A stretch of DNA of 64,000 bases, from the NCBI RefSeq assembly GCF_016086655.4, contig NC_052135.2, forward strand, positions 70,343,702 to 70,407,701. The letters are read 5' to 3'. Origin of the DNA: Lepeophtheirus salmonis. Its lineage: Eukaryota; Arthropoda; Copepoda; Siphonostomatoida; Caligidae. A program made the translations under genes and the position numbers. Below the pieces are notes generated by a model. It worked only from the letters and a program-made list of their open reading frames with translations, did not search any database and was not told where the DNA came from. Shown here piece after piece: positions 1-12,421 of this stretch (position 1 is the first letter of the stretch; every line of letters begins with the position of its first letter).

Positions 1-197
1 AAAATGATCAAATTAACCTTGAAGTCAAACTATCTGGGAAGGATTTTTAATATTTCATTGAGGGAAAGGTATGTTTTGACGTCATTATTTGAAGATATTT
101 TCTTGTAACTATTTGCTATAATTAAAATAAATAATTAATTATTGAACTGATATTTCAAACATTTGTTCAATAAAATGATATAATATTTGCTAGTTTT
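1..197. other. A+T-rich flank, nothing recognised
   Basis: Unstructured A+T-rich sequence leading up to the inverted-repeat element at 198. I see no coding stretch or repeat in it. Confidence 0.5.
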
Positions 198-770
198 GGG
201 CACGTTTACTAAAATCTACCATCACCACTTTCTCTATCTAATTATTCTTCCTTTTTTTCCCTCTCTCTTTCTATACCAAGAACTTTTTTTCCCTGGACTC
301 AACTAGAAATTAAATATGCTGTAACATAGAAAAGTATAGATATAGGAAATTAATTAATTATATACGACAAATTTTTATTTTTCTAATTTGAATTTGAATG
401 AGTATGAGTCAATTAAGTAGCTAAGAATGAATAATACTAATTTATATGTTTTCAATATAAACCCAAGATATTTTTTAACGACCACTTCCACCACCCTGAT
501 ATAAATAAAATAACAATTTTTGATATATATATTAAAGTTTTATTGATATTATAATATTTTAATTAAATAAGTAAAGTAATATAGACGTTTAAAATATATA
601 TCCATAATTACAAGGTTAGGTTATATTACAAATATTAGTTTGCTGTGTGATTAATATCTAGTTGAGTCCAGGGAAAAAAAGTTCTTGTTATAGAAAGAGA
701 GAGAGAGAAAAAAAAGGAAGAATAATTAAAAAGAGAAAGTGGTGATGGTAGATTTTAGTAAACGTAGCCC
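198..770. mobile_element. MITE / foldback element with ~110-bp terminal inverted repeats
   Basis: The left arm (198-307, starting GGGCACGTTTACTAAAATC) returns as its near-exact reverse complement at 657-770, which ends GTAAACGTAGCCC. Each arm carries the same pyrimidine-rich block (CCCTCTCTCTTTCTATA) and the same inner edge (CTGGACTCAACTAGA). The ~350 bp between them is A+T-rich and has no open frame. The flanks TAGTTTT and TAATTTT could be a decayed 7-bp target duplication. The arms differ at only a few positions, so the insertion is fairly young. The superfamily is not resolved. Confidence 0.85.
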
Positions 771-826
771 TAATTTTATCAATTTTTTATTTATTTAAAA
801 GAAACTTGTTATGATTTAGGCTAGAC

Positions 827-1421
827 ACGTGGTTCTCAAACTTTGTAGTGCTTGAGCGGACTTACAATACTACTGTTTCTTGCTAGCGCACTGTTTACAA
901 AATAGGATATACCCGTATTATATATTTTATTTCGAATTATTTTATTAATACATACTAAGACAAACTCGCTAATCCTCATCCTAATTCCCATTTTTTAATT
1001 CGTATATAATACGTATATTTGTACCTACTTCCTTTTTGTTTCTTCGATTTTCAATTGTTTTGTTGTATTTTCTAATCTACAACCCATATCTAAAAAAAAA
1101 AAAAACAACAACTTTGAGACACGGGGAATCGATCTTGCTTTATGAAAAAATTAACTTATTAGCTAAAAAACAAACTTGCTCTTCAGAGTCCAGGAATCGG
1201 ATAAGCATATTGAGTAATATACGTCTCTGACGTTCATTGTTATTCCTGTGTTAATTGAAAAGATGAGCTTGATAAGACCGTGGGATTTCTTTAACCCTTG
1301 GCGGAATGTTAGAGAGACAAACTATCATTTCTTCATCAATGACTAAGTTATTTAAGTGTGATTCAAAGCCCGCTTGTTTTTCATATCTGGACTGACACTT
1401 GTGCACATTTGAGAACCACTG
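827..1421. mobile_element. hAT-like non-autonomous element (tentative)
   Basis: The left end reads ACGTGGTTCTCAAAC. The right end, read on the minus strand, is CAGTGGTTCTCAAAT. Both match the TTCTCAAA core of the better-supported element at 13110-13966. The 8 bp outside each end are GGCTAGAC and GGATAAAC, a 6 of 8 match as expected for an old hAT target duplication. The interior has no open frame of note and differs from the 13-kb copy. Confidence 0.5.
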
Positions 1422-1708
1422 GGATAAACTAAATATACTCTAAGGAAAAAAGGGATACACGTATCAATGGGGAAAATATTATCATATTGAATTCTGATCG
1501 ATTTAAAATAGACTGCTCGTGGAGTAGTCCCATAGTATTTCAACAAATTTTCAAACAATTTTATATCTACTACGATGAAAATTTATTTATTTTAACTCTA
1601 TTAACTCCATACATGTTACATAGAGTATCATTAAATATGATCAGCTAAAAAATAATTTTAAAATCTGATAAACCGGTTAGCAAGATATGATCTTTTTAAA
1701 AATCTTAC

Positions 1709-1722
1709 CCACTAGGTGGCGC
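1709..1722 (+). promoter_or_regulatory. CTCF-like core motif
   Basis: CCACTAGGTGGCGC fits the published animal CTCF core CCASYAGRKGGCRS at all 14 positions. Insect CTCF recognises a similar AGGTGGCGC core. It lies in otherwise featureless DNA, so only the sequence match supports it. Confidence 0.4.
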
Positions 1723-2971
1723 TTACATATTACAAAAACTTTAATCACTAGTTTTAGAGGTCATACTTATGATAGAAGTAGGATTTTACTATCAAATTAT
1801 ATGTTTTTCGGGTGAGGAGCTTGAATTTGATGGTATAATTAGTGTAAAACTAAGGGAAAGCAATGATTTTGTATGTTTCGTGAGGCATCTCTTTGTGGCC
1901 ATATTTGAGGAGGAAGGATTGCAGGAAATTTAGAATCTTATAATTTTTTTTTTTTTTTGATTTCTTCAAGAGTTCCATATTCCAATTAAAAAATGTCTTC
2001 TTTTAATTTTAATTCAACATGCAAATTTAGTGTTAATTTAACATAAAAACATTGAAAATCATTGAAAAAAGTTTAATGCTGAAAGTTCTGCTAAATTAAA
2101 AAAACAAAAAAACAGGTAGCAAGTCGTGGGACTGATCCAAAACTATTTGAATTAGAATTAACTATTTTTAAGTTGGTAATGTTTCCTACGTAATAATAAT
2201 TCGGTAAGAAATTTTTAGGTAAAAGTTCTATTGTATTCATAACATTGTGAAATTTACAACTTCAAAGGCTTTGAGCAACCTCTTAACATTGATCCATATG
2301 ACTTAAAAAAATATATTTTTATTTTTTATCAAATGTAACATTTTAAGACTATGTCTTCTCAACACTTTGAAAAGAGTCATTTTACGAACCAGTCTAATAT
2401 GTAGTTATGTTTCTGATAAGATAAAATGGTCAAGTATTTTAATTTGTGCAAAGTTTAAATTTAAATCACAGTTTTGTCAAAAAGTAAATCAACTGATTGT
2501 TTATTCTTAAATATCCCTGATATTGAATTAACTACAGAAATTGAAAACAAATTGTAAATCAATCAACATTTATTCTTATCTTTATATTGGTTAAGGATGT
2601 AATCCATTCAAAGTTTTGACGTTCCGTCTTAAAAATTAAAGGCATGGACAATGGTTTGTATGAAATGATGTCATCCGCAATAGCTCGTATCTTTGATATA
2701 TTTTTAAATCACCAATATTTATTAAAGTGTCAATCAAGAATATGGACAAATTACTCAAACACTGAAGAAACTAAACAAATTGAATTAATTTAAAATAGTT
2801 CTTTACATTCTAGGCATAAAAGCTCAAAAGAAGAAGATCATCCAAACGAGGAACTGCGAATGTTTCTATGAATGTTCCCGCTATTGTACATATTTTCTTA
2901 TTTGCATTTACATTGGCATGAAATATATATTTAAAAAAAAGAAACCAATAGTACATTGGTGAAAGTGTAGC

Positions 2972-2985
2972 CCTGTAGAGGGCGC
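2972..2985 (+). promoter_or_regulatory. CTCF-like motif, one mismatch
   Basis: CCTGTAGAGGGCGC matches 13 of 14 positions of CCASYAGRKGGCRS, with T in place of the third-position A. It is 1.26 kb from the perfect match at 1709 and in the same orientation. Confidence 0.25.
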
Positions 2986-3239
2986 TTTAAAGTTTTGGAC
3001 TTTTTAAGGACTTATAACAGAAGATAGACCGATTTTAAGTACCATATTAATTACTGGAAATGTAACAATTAAATCGAAATTATATGTTAACTTTTAGAGG
3101 CGATCTATCTGCTGTCAGATAAAAACTATAGTGCTCCTTGATTGCTAATAGAATTTGATTTTTAGGAACAATTTGATGGACTGACAGTTCTCACGTCCTT
3201 AACTTCCTAACACAAAAATACACATTGTATTATCGATGA

Positions 3240-3335
3240 TGTCCTTCTTAAGCTGCGAACAATTATTGAATATTTGGGAAGAATTGGCTAATTACCAACT
3301 AATTTTTTTTCTTTTTCTTTTCGGAGGAAAGGTTG
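3240..3335 (+). repeat. Dispersed repeat, copy 1 (pairs with 34310)
   Basis: This copy shares TTAAGCTG, TTTGGGAAGAATT, CCAACT and GAGGAAAGGTT, in the same order and spacing, with 34310-34405. No termini are evident, so it may be a fragment of a larger old element. Confidence 0.5.
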
Positions 3336-5820
3336 GTAGGTAGAATAAAGGTAAAGATGTATCAATAATGACTCTATATAATTAATTAACAGAGTTATAA
3401 CTTACGAGCAAAAATTTGCACAAATGAATGAACCAATTCATGGGAAAGTAATTACAATCAAGGATGCATTTATTTATCATGAAGAAGGGTTATTGCGATA
3501 ATTGAAATATTTGACCTTTGTTTTCAATATTGTATTTATAAAAAGTGTTATGACTATAGGTATTATAGAAACGATTAAAAAACATTTATATATATTTTTT
3601 CTATAATTTAATTTTATGTGTAGTGCCGCGTTTGTCATTAAATATTTTTTTTTAATCGAAAGTGTGTGAATTTTAAATTTAAATCAACTACTACAAGCAA
3701 AATAATCATTAATTCATACGATATCAATGACAAAAAAAGCAATACTAAACTGACTGCATTATTACAAAAATAATTAACTCTTCCCAAAAAAATTAGTTAT
3801 ATTTATCTAAAACAGTTTTTATCAATTATCTTGAAGAAAAGTTGGCAAAAATGATTCATCCCCCCACCCTCACAATAATCTTTTTTATAGGCCTGTTGCA
3901 ACTATTGAGAATATATATGAGACAGTTTTACTTGAGGGAGTTGATATCTAATAACTTTATGTCAGGTATTGTTGGGGGAATTTAAATTAATTATACATAT
4001 ATATTTTTTGCCTTTTGTAACACTGTAATATTTTCATGTTGATATATGTTCATTATTCAGTTTCCACTGAAAAAAACCTGACATAGAACCATGTAAAAAC
4101 AGCTCCTTTAAGAAATTTATCATAATATATTGTTACGACAAAAGTTGGTCAGCCGTCTGAAATTCCTAACTTATTCGGTCCAACTTTGGTCACAACCGTG
4201 TCTCGTAGTAAAATTGGCTCCATAAAAAACTAGTTATTAATCCAATTCCACAATTTTTTTTGAAAAAGGTCATTTAAGTCGATAAATCCATCTGAAATAG
4301 GAATGGTCTTTGAAGGCCATATATGTTAAGTATATTTCCTTTTCTAGGAGTATCCCAGACGCAAACCTACGCATATTGAGTTGAAGAGAAACATTTATTC
4401 TGAGTGCGTTGCCCAATTTTAGTTTATCTCTAAGATTTTGAATTTATTTAGTTGATTTGAATTTTAGTCTGGACCAATATTTCCGTCCAAATTGGTCTAG
4501 AAAAAATCACTAAAGGCTTTAACTGTAACGATTCTCCGATTCCGATTAATCGTCCCATCACTTGTATTAGGTCCATAGTTCAAATTTAAGATGGGTCTAA
4601 GACGTCTGAAAATGACAGATTGTTAATTTGTTCATATTCCAAGTACAAATAATGGGATAACAGATCTGAAATTTTATGAATTAGCATTCATTTAATACTA
4701 AAAATCAATTTAGGAGCCAAAATGTGATATGTACTTAAATTTACTTTGTAAATGCAACATAAAACATTGAACAGCTAGAGCCAGAACTGACAAAGTCGAA
4801 CAGAGACCGCAATATATTGCTTATCGGCCTCGTTTCTTGTGCTTTTGTTCCTGTATATAATATATAGAGGTAATACAATACACAAATATTATAAAAATGA
4901 AATTAGCTTTTATCAACAAGTCAATTTTATGAGTTTCTCATGTGCAATTTCAAAGTTTTCCAAGGATACTTCGCTAATACAGTTGTATCTGAGTTCCAAA
5001 TAGTTAGGGGCTTCTTATGGATCTGGAAACGTAGTTTTGAGCCGCAGACGGAGTAAATAAAAGAGGGAAGCGGTGGAGTAGATTATGGATCCAGATCCAC
5101 TACTTAGCTTGTCGGGGCCCTAAAAATGTAAAATATTGTATAATATTTCTTAAACAAGGTTTTTCCCAAACTTACTAATATATTATTAGCTGAGGCCCCC
5201 TTTATACAAAACATGTCTACTATATATGTGTAGACTGAAAGCAATCCTCAATTCTCCATCTTACTGCAAACCTCCGACTCAACCAGACATCCCCTGCTTA
5301 TCTATAATCATTTTAAAAATTCTGTCTAAGTACGAATTCCTGATCAATTAATTGATAAAAAAATGCTGTGGGCATTAGAGCCAAAAATATCATGCAATTA
5401 TATATTACTCAATTATTTACAAAAACAACACAATTTAGTCCATATTTTTCTTTTATACTGATATATACTTGTATATTGCACAGTTTTGACACCAAAAGGA
5501 ATATATAAAATTTATGTGATCTTGACTCTAATGAAAAAAAAAAAAAAAAAGATGTCATTTTCTAAAATACATATGTACTACGGTGTTCCTCACGTTCTTG
5601 GTATTTTTATGCATATAAATTCTAATATTGTAAAAGTCAGATTGTATCAAATTAGGTTATGTTTAGAATTGAAATAAATAATCTAGATAGAAGGCGTTAT
5701 AAATACATTGGGTATCAGAAGCAGTGGCGTTGGAACTATAGGGCAATCGGTTTACCACTACTTTGGAATATTTATAGTTATCACAAATACAGGTTTCCTT
5801 TTACCTTAAACTATTTAGTC

Positions 5821-5870
5821 TTAGGACATTTTGCCTTAAATCATTTCGCCTTAAAGTCATTTTGCTTTTA
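5821..5870 (+). repeat. Short tandem repeat, ~15-bp unit
   Basis: Three consecutive 15-bp units of the form TTAAATCATTTCGCC, diverged from one another, with partial units on each side. Confidence 0.6.
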
Positions 5871-5989
5871 GGATATGTTGGGGGGAAAAAGTAACTTGCT
5901 ATTTTTCACCTTACGCTAATACTTTATAAGAAGAGTGACAATCATCCTATTCAAGGCAAGTATGCCCCGTTCTGTTTGATAATTTTCTA

Positions 5990-6300
5990 CCTGGACTGTA
6001 GGATGTATCAGAACTTCCATCTGTTAACCCAGCGCGTCATCAAAGATGTGTGCAGCCGGGGTTTGTCTTGATCAAGCACGATTCTTCTCCTACTCACCAT
6101 TGCTGGCTGCTTTTTGTTCGATCGCCAGCTTCAAACGTTATAATTGTTCAATGTAATGTGTAGGAGAATTCATATTGACGTAAGTGATCCATTTTTCATC
6201 CATAGTCACAATCTGCTTCATAAATTGATTGATTTTGTTTCAATTCAGCATTAATTTACATGTGGAAATTCGAGCCATGATATTGTTTCTGTCAGCTTAC
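5990..6300 (-). pseudogene. Decayed mariner transposase fragment
   Basis: Reading the minus strand gives scattered but ordered mariner transposase blocks. A block around the first catalytic Asp (VTMDEKW, normally TGDEKW) lies at 6185-6209. A second-Asp block (VLDQDKPRLHTS, normally HQDNARPHTS) lies at 6043-6080. A shifted relic of the HPPYSPD block is near 6000. Several stops and at least one frame change separate them. The DNA-binding N-terminus and the terminal inverted repeats are not recognisable. The wording of the motifs suits the classical mariner branch, unlike the four PLD-type copies at 37.8, 51.8, 62 and 63 kb. It is long inactive. Confidence 0.75.
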
Positions 6301-8548
6301 ACTTTAAGATAATCTGTGAGGACGTTCATAAATTCAAGGACAAGTTGAAGGGAGTGTAATCAGACCCATAAATATCTCGAATCCACGTTCGCACTCAAAT
6401 TAAGATTTGTGGACAAACAACAAAGGTGGAGTTTACAGGAGGACCAGCCCCCTTGATCTTAAATAATATATATATGTATATATAGGTATGTTCTCCCCCG
6501 TATAAATTTTGAATATCGCCTATGGTCTCTGTACTAAAAATATTGAAGTCGTGTGGAAGATATTGAACTGGTCTTTATTGAAAAAATGGAAGAAAAAGAA
6601 GGATTTTTGGGTGAAGCATATTATGTAATCTTTTCCAAAGTAAAACTGGTCATACTCTTTTCCACATATATGTTTATGTGTATGTTAGAGCTGTTCTTGG
6701 TGGTGAAAAAGTGTTAGTCCTATTGACAGTAGATGAGCACGTCACGTTGCTCTGTTGTATATAAAGTAGTACCTCTCCTATATATATCAACGATCCATTG
6801 AATTGCAATCCTCGTTTAAAAGTAGGAAAATATTCTTAAAAAAACGGGGAATTACTTTGTGGGTCAGTTTTTGTATCAGATGGTCATCCTGTTTCAAAAT
6901 TTTTCTTTCTCTAAGAGCAAGGACAATGACTTCCTCTGTTGATATCAAAGAACACCGATCCATATTTCCATAGTCTTGGAGGGTAATCAAACAACCAGAA
7001 TATGTAGGCCAATTTCTGTATTGGTGGACCAACCAAAATTGCAAGGAGAATGTTAGAGAAACTTGGATACGGAACATATATAAAATTTGCAAATTTTGGT
7101 ATCATTTCATGAACTCGAGTAAAAAATGGTTAAAAACCCGAGACACAACTTCATCTCTTCTCACAAATAAATCAGGCAGAGAATGAGTGGTCCTTGAATG
7201 CAAAAGAGGTCCATTGTTCATCCCCACTTTGGTTCTAACATTGTTCACAAGAAGTGTCTGGGGTTGTAATCAGGGTCGTCGATATCTCCCTTTTTTTTGT
7301 TTATAAAGTCCCCCTAATTTTTTTATCATAGATATACGTTGTACAATTGAGATTTTCTACAAGTTGCAAACAAAAAATGATGGAAAAGCGATATATTAAC
7401 GGTATAATTTTTGACTATTTTAATAAAATATCTAAAATATAAATATTCTGTGATATTACTTATAACTACGCATTGAAAATGAAAATAGCAATATGGTCAT
7501 TAGAACGACCAATATTGTAATTCAATAATGCATTTTTAAGACAAAGACATTGCAACTTGTACACTCTACAATTTGCTATACAAGCTACAACTCGTACATA
7601 CATGCTAACTCGTACACATCATAGGTATATACAAATAATTATATAAGGGTGTTTATAACATTTAGGGCAAAGGTCCCCAAAATGATGAAAGGTGGTAACG
7701 CCAATGGTTGTAATGATGGATGAAAAAATCTATAAAGTTTTCCACCAGAGTATCACTTCTTCCGACTGACTCATAGTATACCTAGGTCTTCGAAGTTATT
7801 AGATTCCATCCATTGCCCCCTCTTGCCATTACAAATGATACAAGTACCTCATAATTACTAATTCTGTCATAAAATTATTTATAATTGTATTTCAATAGAG
7901 ATCAAAATCATTATATAATATAAATTTTTCAATATATTAAAGTGACGTTTTTCATTATTATTAAAGAGTTACACTCTTGAAGGGGTCTATCACACCACGA
8001 AATATGCGGCATCATGTGGGTTGTGACTAGCATCATATCTAAGAATAAGGGTCATACATATTGTTACTTATATATAGGCATTGAAGCTCTTATAAAAATC
8101 TTGGATTTTCATTCCTTACAATAAAGTTCAGAGTTTGACTAGTATGATAATGACATATATCAAATAAGCTCAAAATTTGTATGCAATTAAGAGATGAGTA
8201 TGTGGATTCACATAGTATTTCTCGTATAAACTCATCTAAGCTATAAAAAAACTTATAAAAAGCAAAAATTTGTAATAAAAAACCGTAAAAATATGTGTAA
8301 GAAAGTTCATGTATAAAAAATAATTTCACTTTTTTTTCAATTTCAAAAAATATCTAAAGACTCTTTTGGTATCCTTCTACGTACTTTTTTTTTTTTGAAA
8401 AAGAAGTTATAATCAGTCTAAAGTTACACTCATTAGGAGAGGACTATTTTTTTTTTTTTTTGAAAAAAAAAAAAATAATAATAATAGATAAATATTTACG
8501 CACATACAAAAAATGACAAGACATTTTTTTTTTTTTTACAAAAAATTA
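6301..8548. other. Intergenic DNA and 3' flank of the Sox gene
   Basis: A+T-rich with no recognisable gene. An AT microsatellite lies near 6466. Poly(T) blocks at 8380-8396, 8448-8461 and 8525-8537 sit downstream of the Sox stop codon and would be A-runs in a Sox transcript. I did not find a clear AATAAA on the minus strand just beyond the stop, so the 3' end of the mRNA is not placed. Confidence 0.4.
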
Positions 8549-9343
8549 TTAAATGAGATTGATTATATCTGATAAATTATTATTGCTACTAGACAAATCA
8601 AAGAGATCCAAATCATAAAAATGATCTCTAAAGTATTCATAGTCCTTTGGATTGAAGATGTCATCCAAACAAGGCTCACAATCTGTTAAAATGTCTGCAA
8701 ATGAGTCATTTGGAAAGGGTCCATTGGTCCAAGAGAAGGATTTCTCTTGGGGCGTGTAGTAGTCCTCAAAGGATAGCTCCATATTAGAAAAGTTATTCTC
8801 GTCATATTCCATTGAGCAAGGGTTATTGTTATTCAGATTAGAATTAATAATGCCGAGGGGTGGAAAGATTTGAGTATGAAGATCATCATTAAAGATACTA
8901 TATTGACTATCTGGTGAGTATGTTGACTCGTTGCTACAGAGTTCATTATTTAACAAATTATCAGGAGATTTCTTTGGAGTAAGGGACTTTCTTCGTCTTT
9001 TGGAGACTTTGTTTTTCTTACTACTGCCACTGATACCAATAAAAGAATCCGAATCAGGTGAGCCTGGAGAGAGGGAACCAGAGTCTTTGAGGGACTTCTT
9101 TCTGGGGCGATATTTATAATTCGGATATTCTTTTAAATGGAGAACCCGGAGTCTTTCTGCCTCTTGTATGTAGGGTTTCTGATCTTCTTCATTTAACATT
9201 TTCCAACGACGGCCAAGTTCTTTTGATATTTCTGCATTGTGCTTCTCGGGTGTGACTTCAATGATTTTTCGTCTTTCCAGTTGAGACCAAACCATGAATG
9301 CGTTCATTGGACGTTTGATATGATTTGGAGGATGTTTCTTAGT
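8549..9343 (-). CDS. SoxC: SoxC-family HMG-box transcription factor, exon 2
   Basis: This exon carries residues 24-287 of a Sox protein, a nuclear factor that binds and bends DNA in the minor groove. It opens TKKHPPNHIKRPMNAFMVWS; the RPMNAFMVW signature and the HMG box span residues ~31-106 and end YKYRPRKK. The block HNAEISKELGRRW is typical of SoxC (Sox4/11/12, fly Sox14). A basic run rich in KRRRK at ~131-148 follows a Ser-rich linker and probably serves nuclear import. The acidic C-terminus with ELSFEDYYTP resembles the vertebrate SoxC activation region. Acceptor TTGATAG|ACT at 9343 is phase 0, matching exon 1 at 12353. The first in-frame ATG of this exon (9307) lies inside the HMG box, so it cannot be the true start. 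Total 287 residues is short for SoxC. The stop is TAA at 8549. Confidence 0.93.
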   Translation of the reverse strand, partial: TKKHPPNHIKRPMNAFMVWSQLERRKIIEVTPEKHNAEISKELGRRWKMLNEEDQKPYIQEAERLRVLHLKEYPNYKYRPRKKSLKDSGSLSPGSPDSDSFIGISGSSKKNKVSKRRRKSLTPKKSPDNLLNNELCSNESTYSPDSQYSIFNDDLHTQIFPPLGIINSNLNNNNPCSMEYDENNFSNMELSFEDYYTPQEKSFSWTNGPFPNDSFADILTDCEPCLDDIFNPKDYEYFRDHFYDLDLFDLSSSNNNLSDIINLI

Positions 9344-12300
9344 CTATCAATAAAGAAAAATAAGTAATAAAATTAAAAATATATATCATTGCAAAAAATA
9401 GAGTGAGAAAAACAATATTACAATATATAACTTATTTCTTGCAAATGTATATTTATGCATTCCGGAAAAAGTAAATAGAAGCATAATTCTAAAATACACA
9501 TGTATTGAAAGAAAATCCAGACGACTGTATATGAAAAATATAGACTTAAAAATGATTTAGCAAATAATCAATATTGCAAATTTTGAAAACAGATACAATT
9601 CTTTATTTAAAACATTTTTTCTTAAAAAAAATATACTAATACAAAAAAAAAAAGAAAAAGGAATCAACCTTCTCAAGGCGTGAGTCGCAACTCGCGCACA
9701 AACGTCGTAACACTGTGAGAATTGATCCATTTTGAAACGATCTGATGGTTAATTTATTTGTAAGAACTTTTCAAACTTCCATCACTCACATTTTTTGAAA
9801 TGAAGTGATTTAGTGGAGTCAATTTTTTTCTTATATTTTATGCAAAAAGTATTAATAATCTTTTGTCACATAACCTCTTCCTTTTGAAAAGGAGGAGAAT
9901 CTGTAGATCCCAATTTGTTTGAGTATTTAAAAAATACCATTAGTCTCTATTATAAAAATTGATTCGTTTTCATCGTTTGACGTCCGTGTTATGTACGAAT
10001 CCATCAGCTTCATGTCTATCTATCTAGGTTAAAATGAACAAAATACCTATACAAATACAAATTTGTAATGTGTGTTTTAAATATGTGACGTAATAGTCAA
10101 AAAAAAGAAAAGAAATACGCTTATACATAATTACATATTGTTCTTTTTTTTATAAATTAGGATTCCAAAAGTAAGTAGACTTGACGGATCCAGCGTATAC
10201 TTCTTATGTTTTGAAAGCATCTATAGGGGCGTATTAGAGACCGCATGATTGGATTTCTTAAGAATTTGTCTATTATTGTTTGTCATATTTTTTATGTCAT
10301 ATACAAGTTACGTCAAATTAAGGCCTAGAAAATTCTCATGGACATTCAAATATACAAAAATATGCGTCATATTGAAAATATAACGTCGAATGATGTTGAA
10401 TTGATTTTTGTTCTAATAGTCATAAATATTTCGTACTTATAGTGGGGGGATTTCTTCAGAAATACTTTTTAGAGGGAGCTTATGAAAATGAAGGAAATTC
10501 CTTTGTAACATAATTTATTTTTTTGCAAATAGTTAGGAATAATTTCAGAGCGTAGCTCTGGGAATTTAAAATCACGCATAAGATATCAAAGGAATGCTTC
10601 TCACTTTTGTATTTTCCTTCTGTTTTCCCCAAAACAAAATTCATAAATATTTATCCTTAATGCAATAAGAAGCACATTGGAAAAAATAATGGGCAATATA
10701 TTTTGAAAGGTTATCATGACAATTTGAATATCAACTTTTCTATATGGGAAAATAAGTGATATATATTTTAGTCATTCTGTATTATTAAGGATACAAATTG
10801 GGGAATATTCCGTTCCAAACTTTGGAGGTACTACTATATTTAAACAGGGACAACGAAATACTCAAAAAGGTGAGAGAAAGTTTGTGTACGTATACAGCTA
10901 AAAGTAATCTAATACGTAGTGCACACGATAGATTTAAAACCAAATATTCAAATAAAATGAGACTTGATTGTGACATTTGTATTTGACACACTTTATTATT
11001 TGTTCATTTTCAGCACGTTTTCCATAGACACTTTTCTAACCATTAATGTTCACAAGACACCTATATCTATATAAAATCAATGATTGTTTTAGAAAAGTGT
11101 TTTTTTTAAGGAAGGACAGACAAACTAAAGTATTGTGACAGATCAAATCTCTGTTAAATGATAGAAGAGAAAATATATGTTCAAAAATGGCCGGCCCTAT
11201 TTTACAACTAGGCAATTTTATATATAATATTTCTACGTCAGACAAACGTAGTGCACTGAGCATTATTTGACCTTCTAAAAACATACCCTAATTATTGGAT
11301 GTAAAATTCGTCCGTCGAAGGAAATCATCTTAATTACATCATTATCCTACAAATCCGTCATTTACGTCATGATTAACATATTTTAAATAAGCTTAAATTA
11401 AGGAGAAGAAAAAAACTATTATCGAGCGTTTCTATATGATACAAAATTTATAGAGTTTAATCTTACTAAATTGCAAGGCTTAAAGTAGAATAAAAACTCA
11501 TTGAGTAAAGAGTTTTTAACAAAAACATATATATAAAAAATGTGGGAACTTCCCATAAAAAAAAATTTGAATAAATAGGAAGTTGATAAGACAATGAAAT
11601 ACACATTTTTTGTCATATATGTAAACAAAGTTAGTTCTGATATCTTCTCAGCTCAGGTCCTTTCCTCAATATCATTTTTAAATAACAAAAATAATCAGAA
11701 TGTAAATTGTTTTTTATACAATTAGACCAGGAACATACAATTACAAATGAAAATGAATTTCCAAAGTAAGGCCTTAAGTGTGGCACAAAAAAAAAGTACA
11801 TTCACAAAGCAATGCTCATGTTTTGATAAGTCCTTTCAACTTAAACAACTAACTGGGTAAAATATGCTATAGTGGGCTGATTACGGGACAATTGCTCAAA
11901 TAGCCCTGTGTTTAGTAGCCTTGCATTCTTCCACGGTTATTTTTAGAAGCAAAGGCCACTAAAATGGGCCGCGGACAGTAATTGTAAATAAATAAGTTTC
12001 TATTAAAGAACCGGAAAAACTTCGTTTTTGTTATTGCCAGTTTGAAGTTTTCCACGTCCTTGATCTTCAATTTGACAAAAAAACAAGGACCCCTCACCCC
12101 AAACAAAACCTCACGTATTTGCATATCATCTAATAAAGCGTATACAAAAATTTGTAAGGTTATTTTGCGTATGGAATTCATTTATTTATTTCTTAAAAGA
12201 ATAAATAAATATTTATTTCTACTATAATGTATACAACGAGGAATCCCTTAAAGTGTGCTCTAAACATGTGCCTCACGGCACTTGATTACTTCTACACACA

Positions 12301-12352
12301 TACATGTTACAAAGAGAAACAATTATAGGAAAATATATTTTGTAATAATTAC
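9344..12352 (-). other. Sox intron (3009 bp)
   Basis: Donor CAG|GTAATT at 12352 and acceptor TTTCTTTATTGATAG at 9344. It interrupts the coding sequence between ATQ and TKKH, seven residues before the HMG box, in phase 0. The interior is A+T-rich with no recognisable gene. A short open stretch at 9667-9744 is phase-incompatible as a cassette exon (see rejected items). Confidence 0.85.
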
Positions 12353-12421
12353 CTGGGTTGCATCAGAATAAGGTGTTTTGGACTCTGTACTAATCCGCAT
12401 GGAAGGTAAAATCACTGACAT
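12353..12421 (-). CDS. SoxC: SoxC-family transcription factor, exon 1 (start codon)
   Basis: This 69-nt coding exon encodes 23 residues, from MSVILPSMRISTES to TPYSDATQ, and ends at the donor CAG|GTAATT. Joined in phase 0 to 9343 it gives PYSDATQ followed by TKKHPPNHIKRP, the conserved stretch that precedes the HMG box in arthropod SoxC/Sox14 proteins. That match is the main reason for accepting so short an exon. The ATG at 12421 is the first in this frame; an overlapping upstream ATG at 12430 is in another frame and stops after 12 codons. The 5' untranslated region lies above 12421 and includes a CAA-type triplet run (12484-12501 as TTG on the plus strand). Confidence 0.85.

Larger units (their letters stand above)
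1430..5785. other. A+T-rich intergenic DNA with repeat fragments
   Basis: No gene is supported. Items inside are CTCF-like motifs at 1709 and 2972, a ~95-bp dispersed repeat at 3240-3335 that returns at 34310-34405, and a stretch at 4140-4510 rich in GGTCCA/GGTCTAGA words related to the element at 47501. Homopolymer runs are common, including A16 near 5534. Confidence 0.5.

Noticed and set aside
8549..9307. ATG at 9307 as the Sox start codon
   Set aside because: It lies inside the HMG box. The codons before it (TKKHPPNHIKRP) are conserved Sox sequence and lead back to a splice acceptor.
9667..9760. Possible Sox cassette or alternative first exon on the minus strand (ATG frame MDQFSQCYDV; another open frame through to AG|GTTGAT)
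   Set aside because: The ATG frame ends in phase 2, but exon 2 at 9343 needs phase 0. The frame that ends in phase 0 has no ATG and would need phase 2 input, while exon 1 ends in phase 0. The direct exon 1-exon 2 join already gives the conserved junction.
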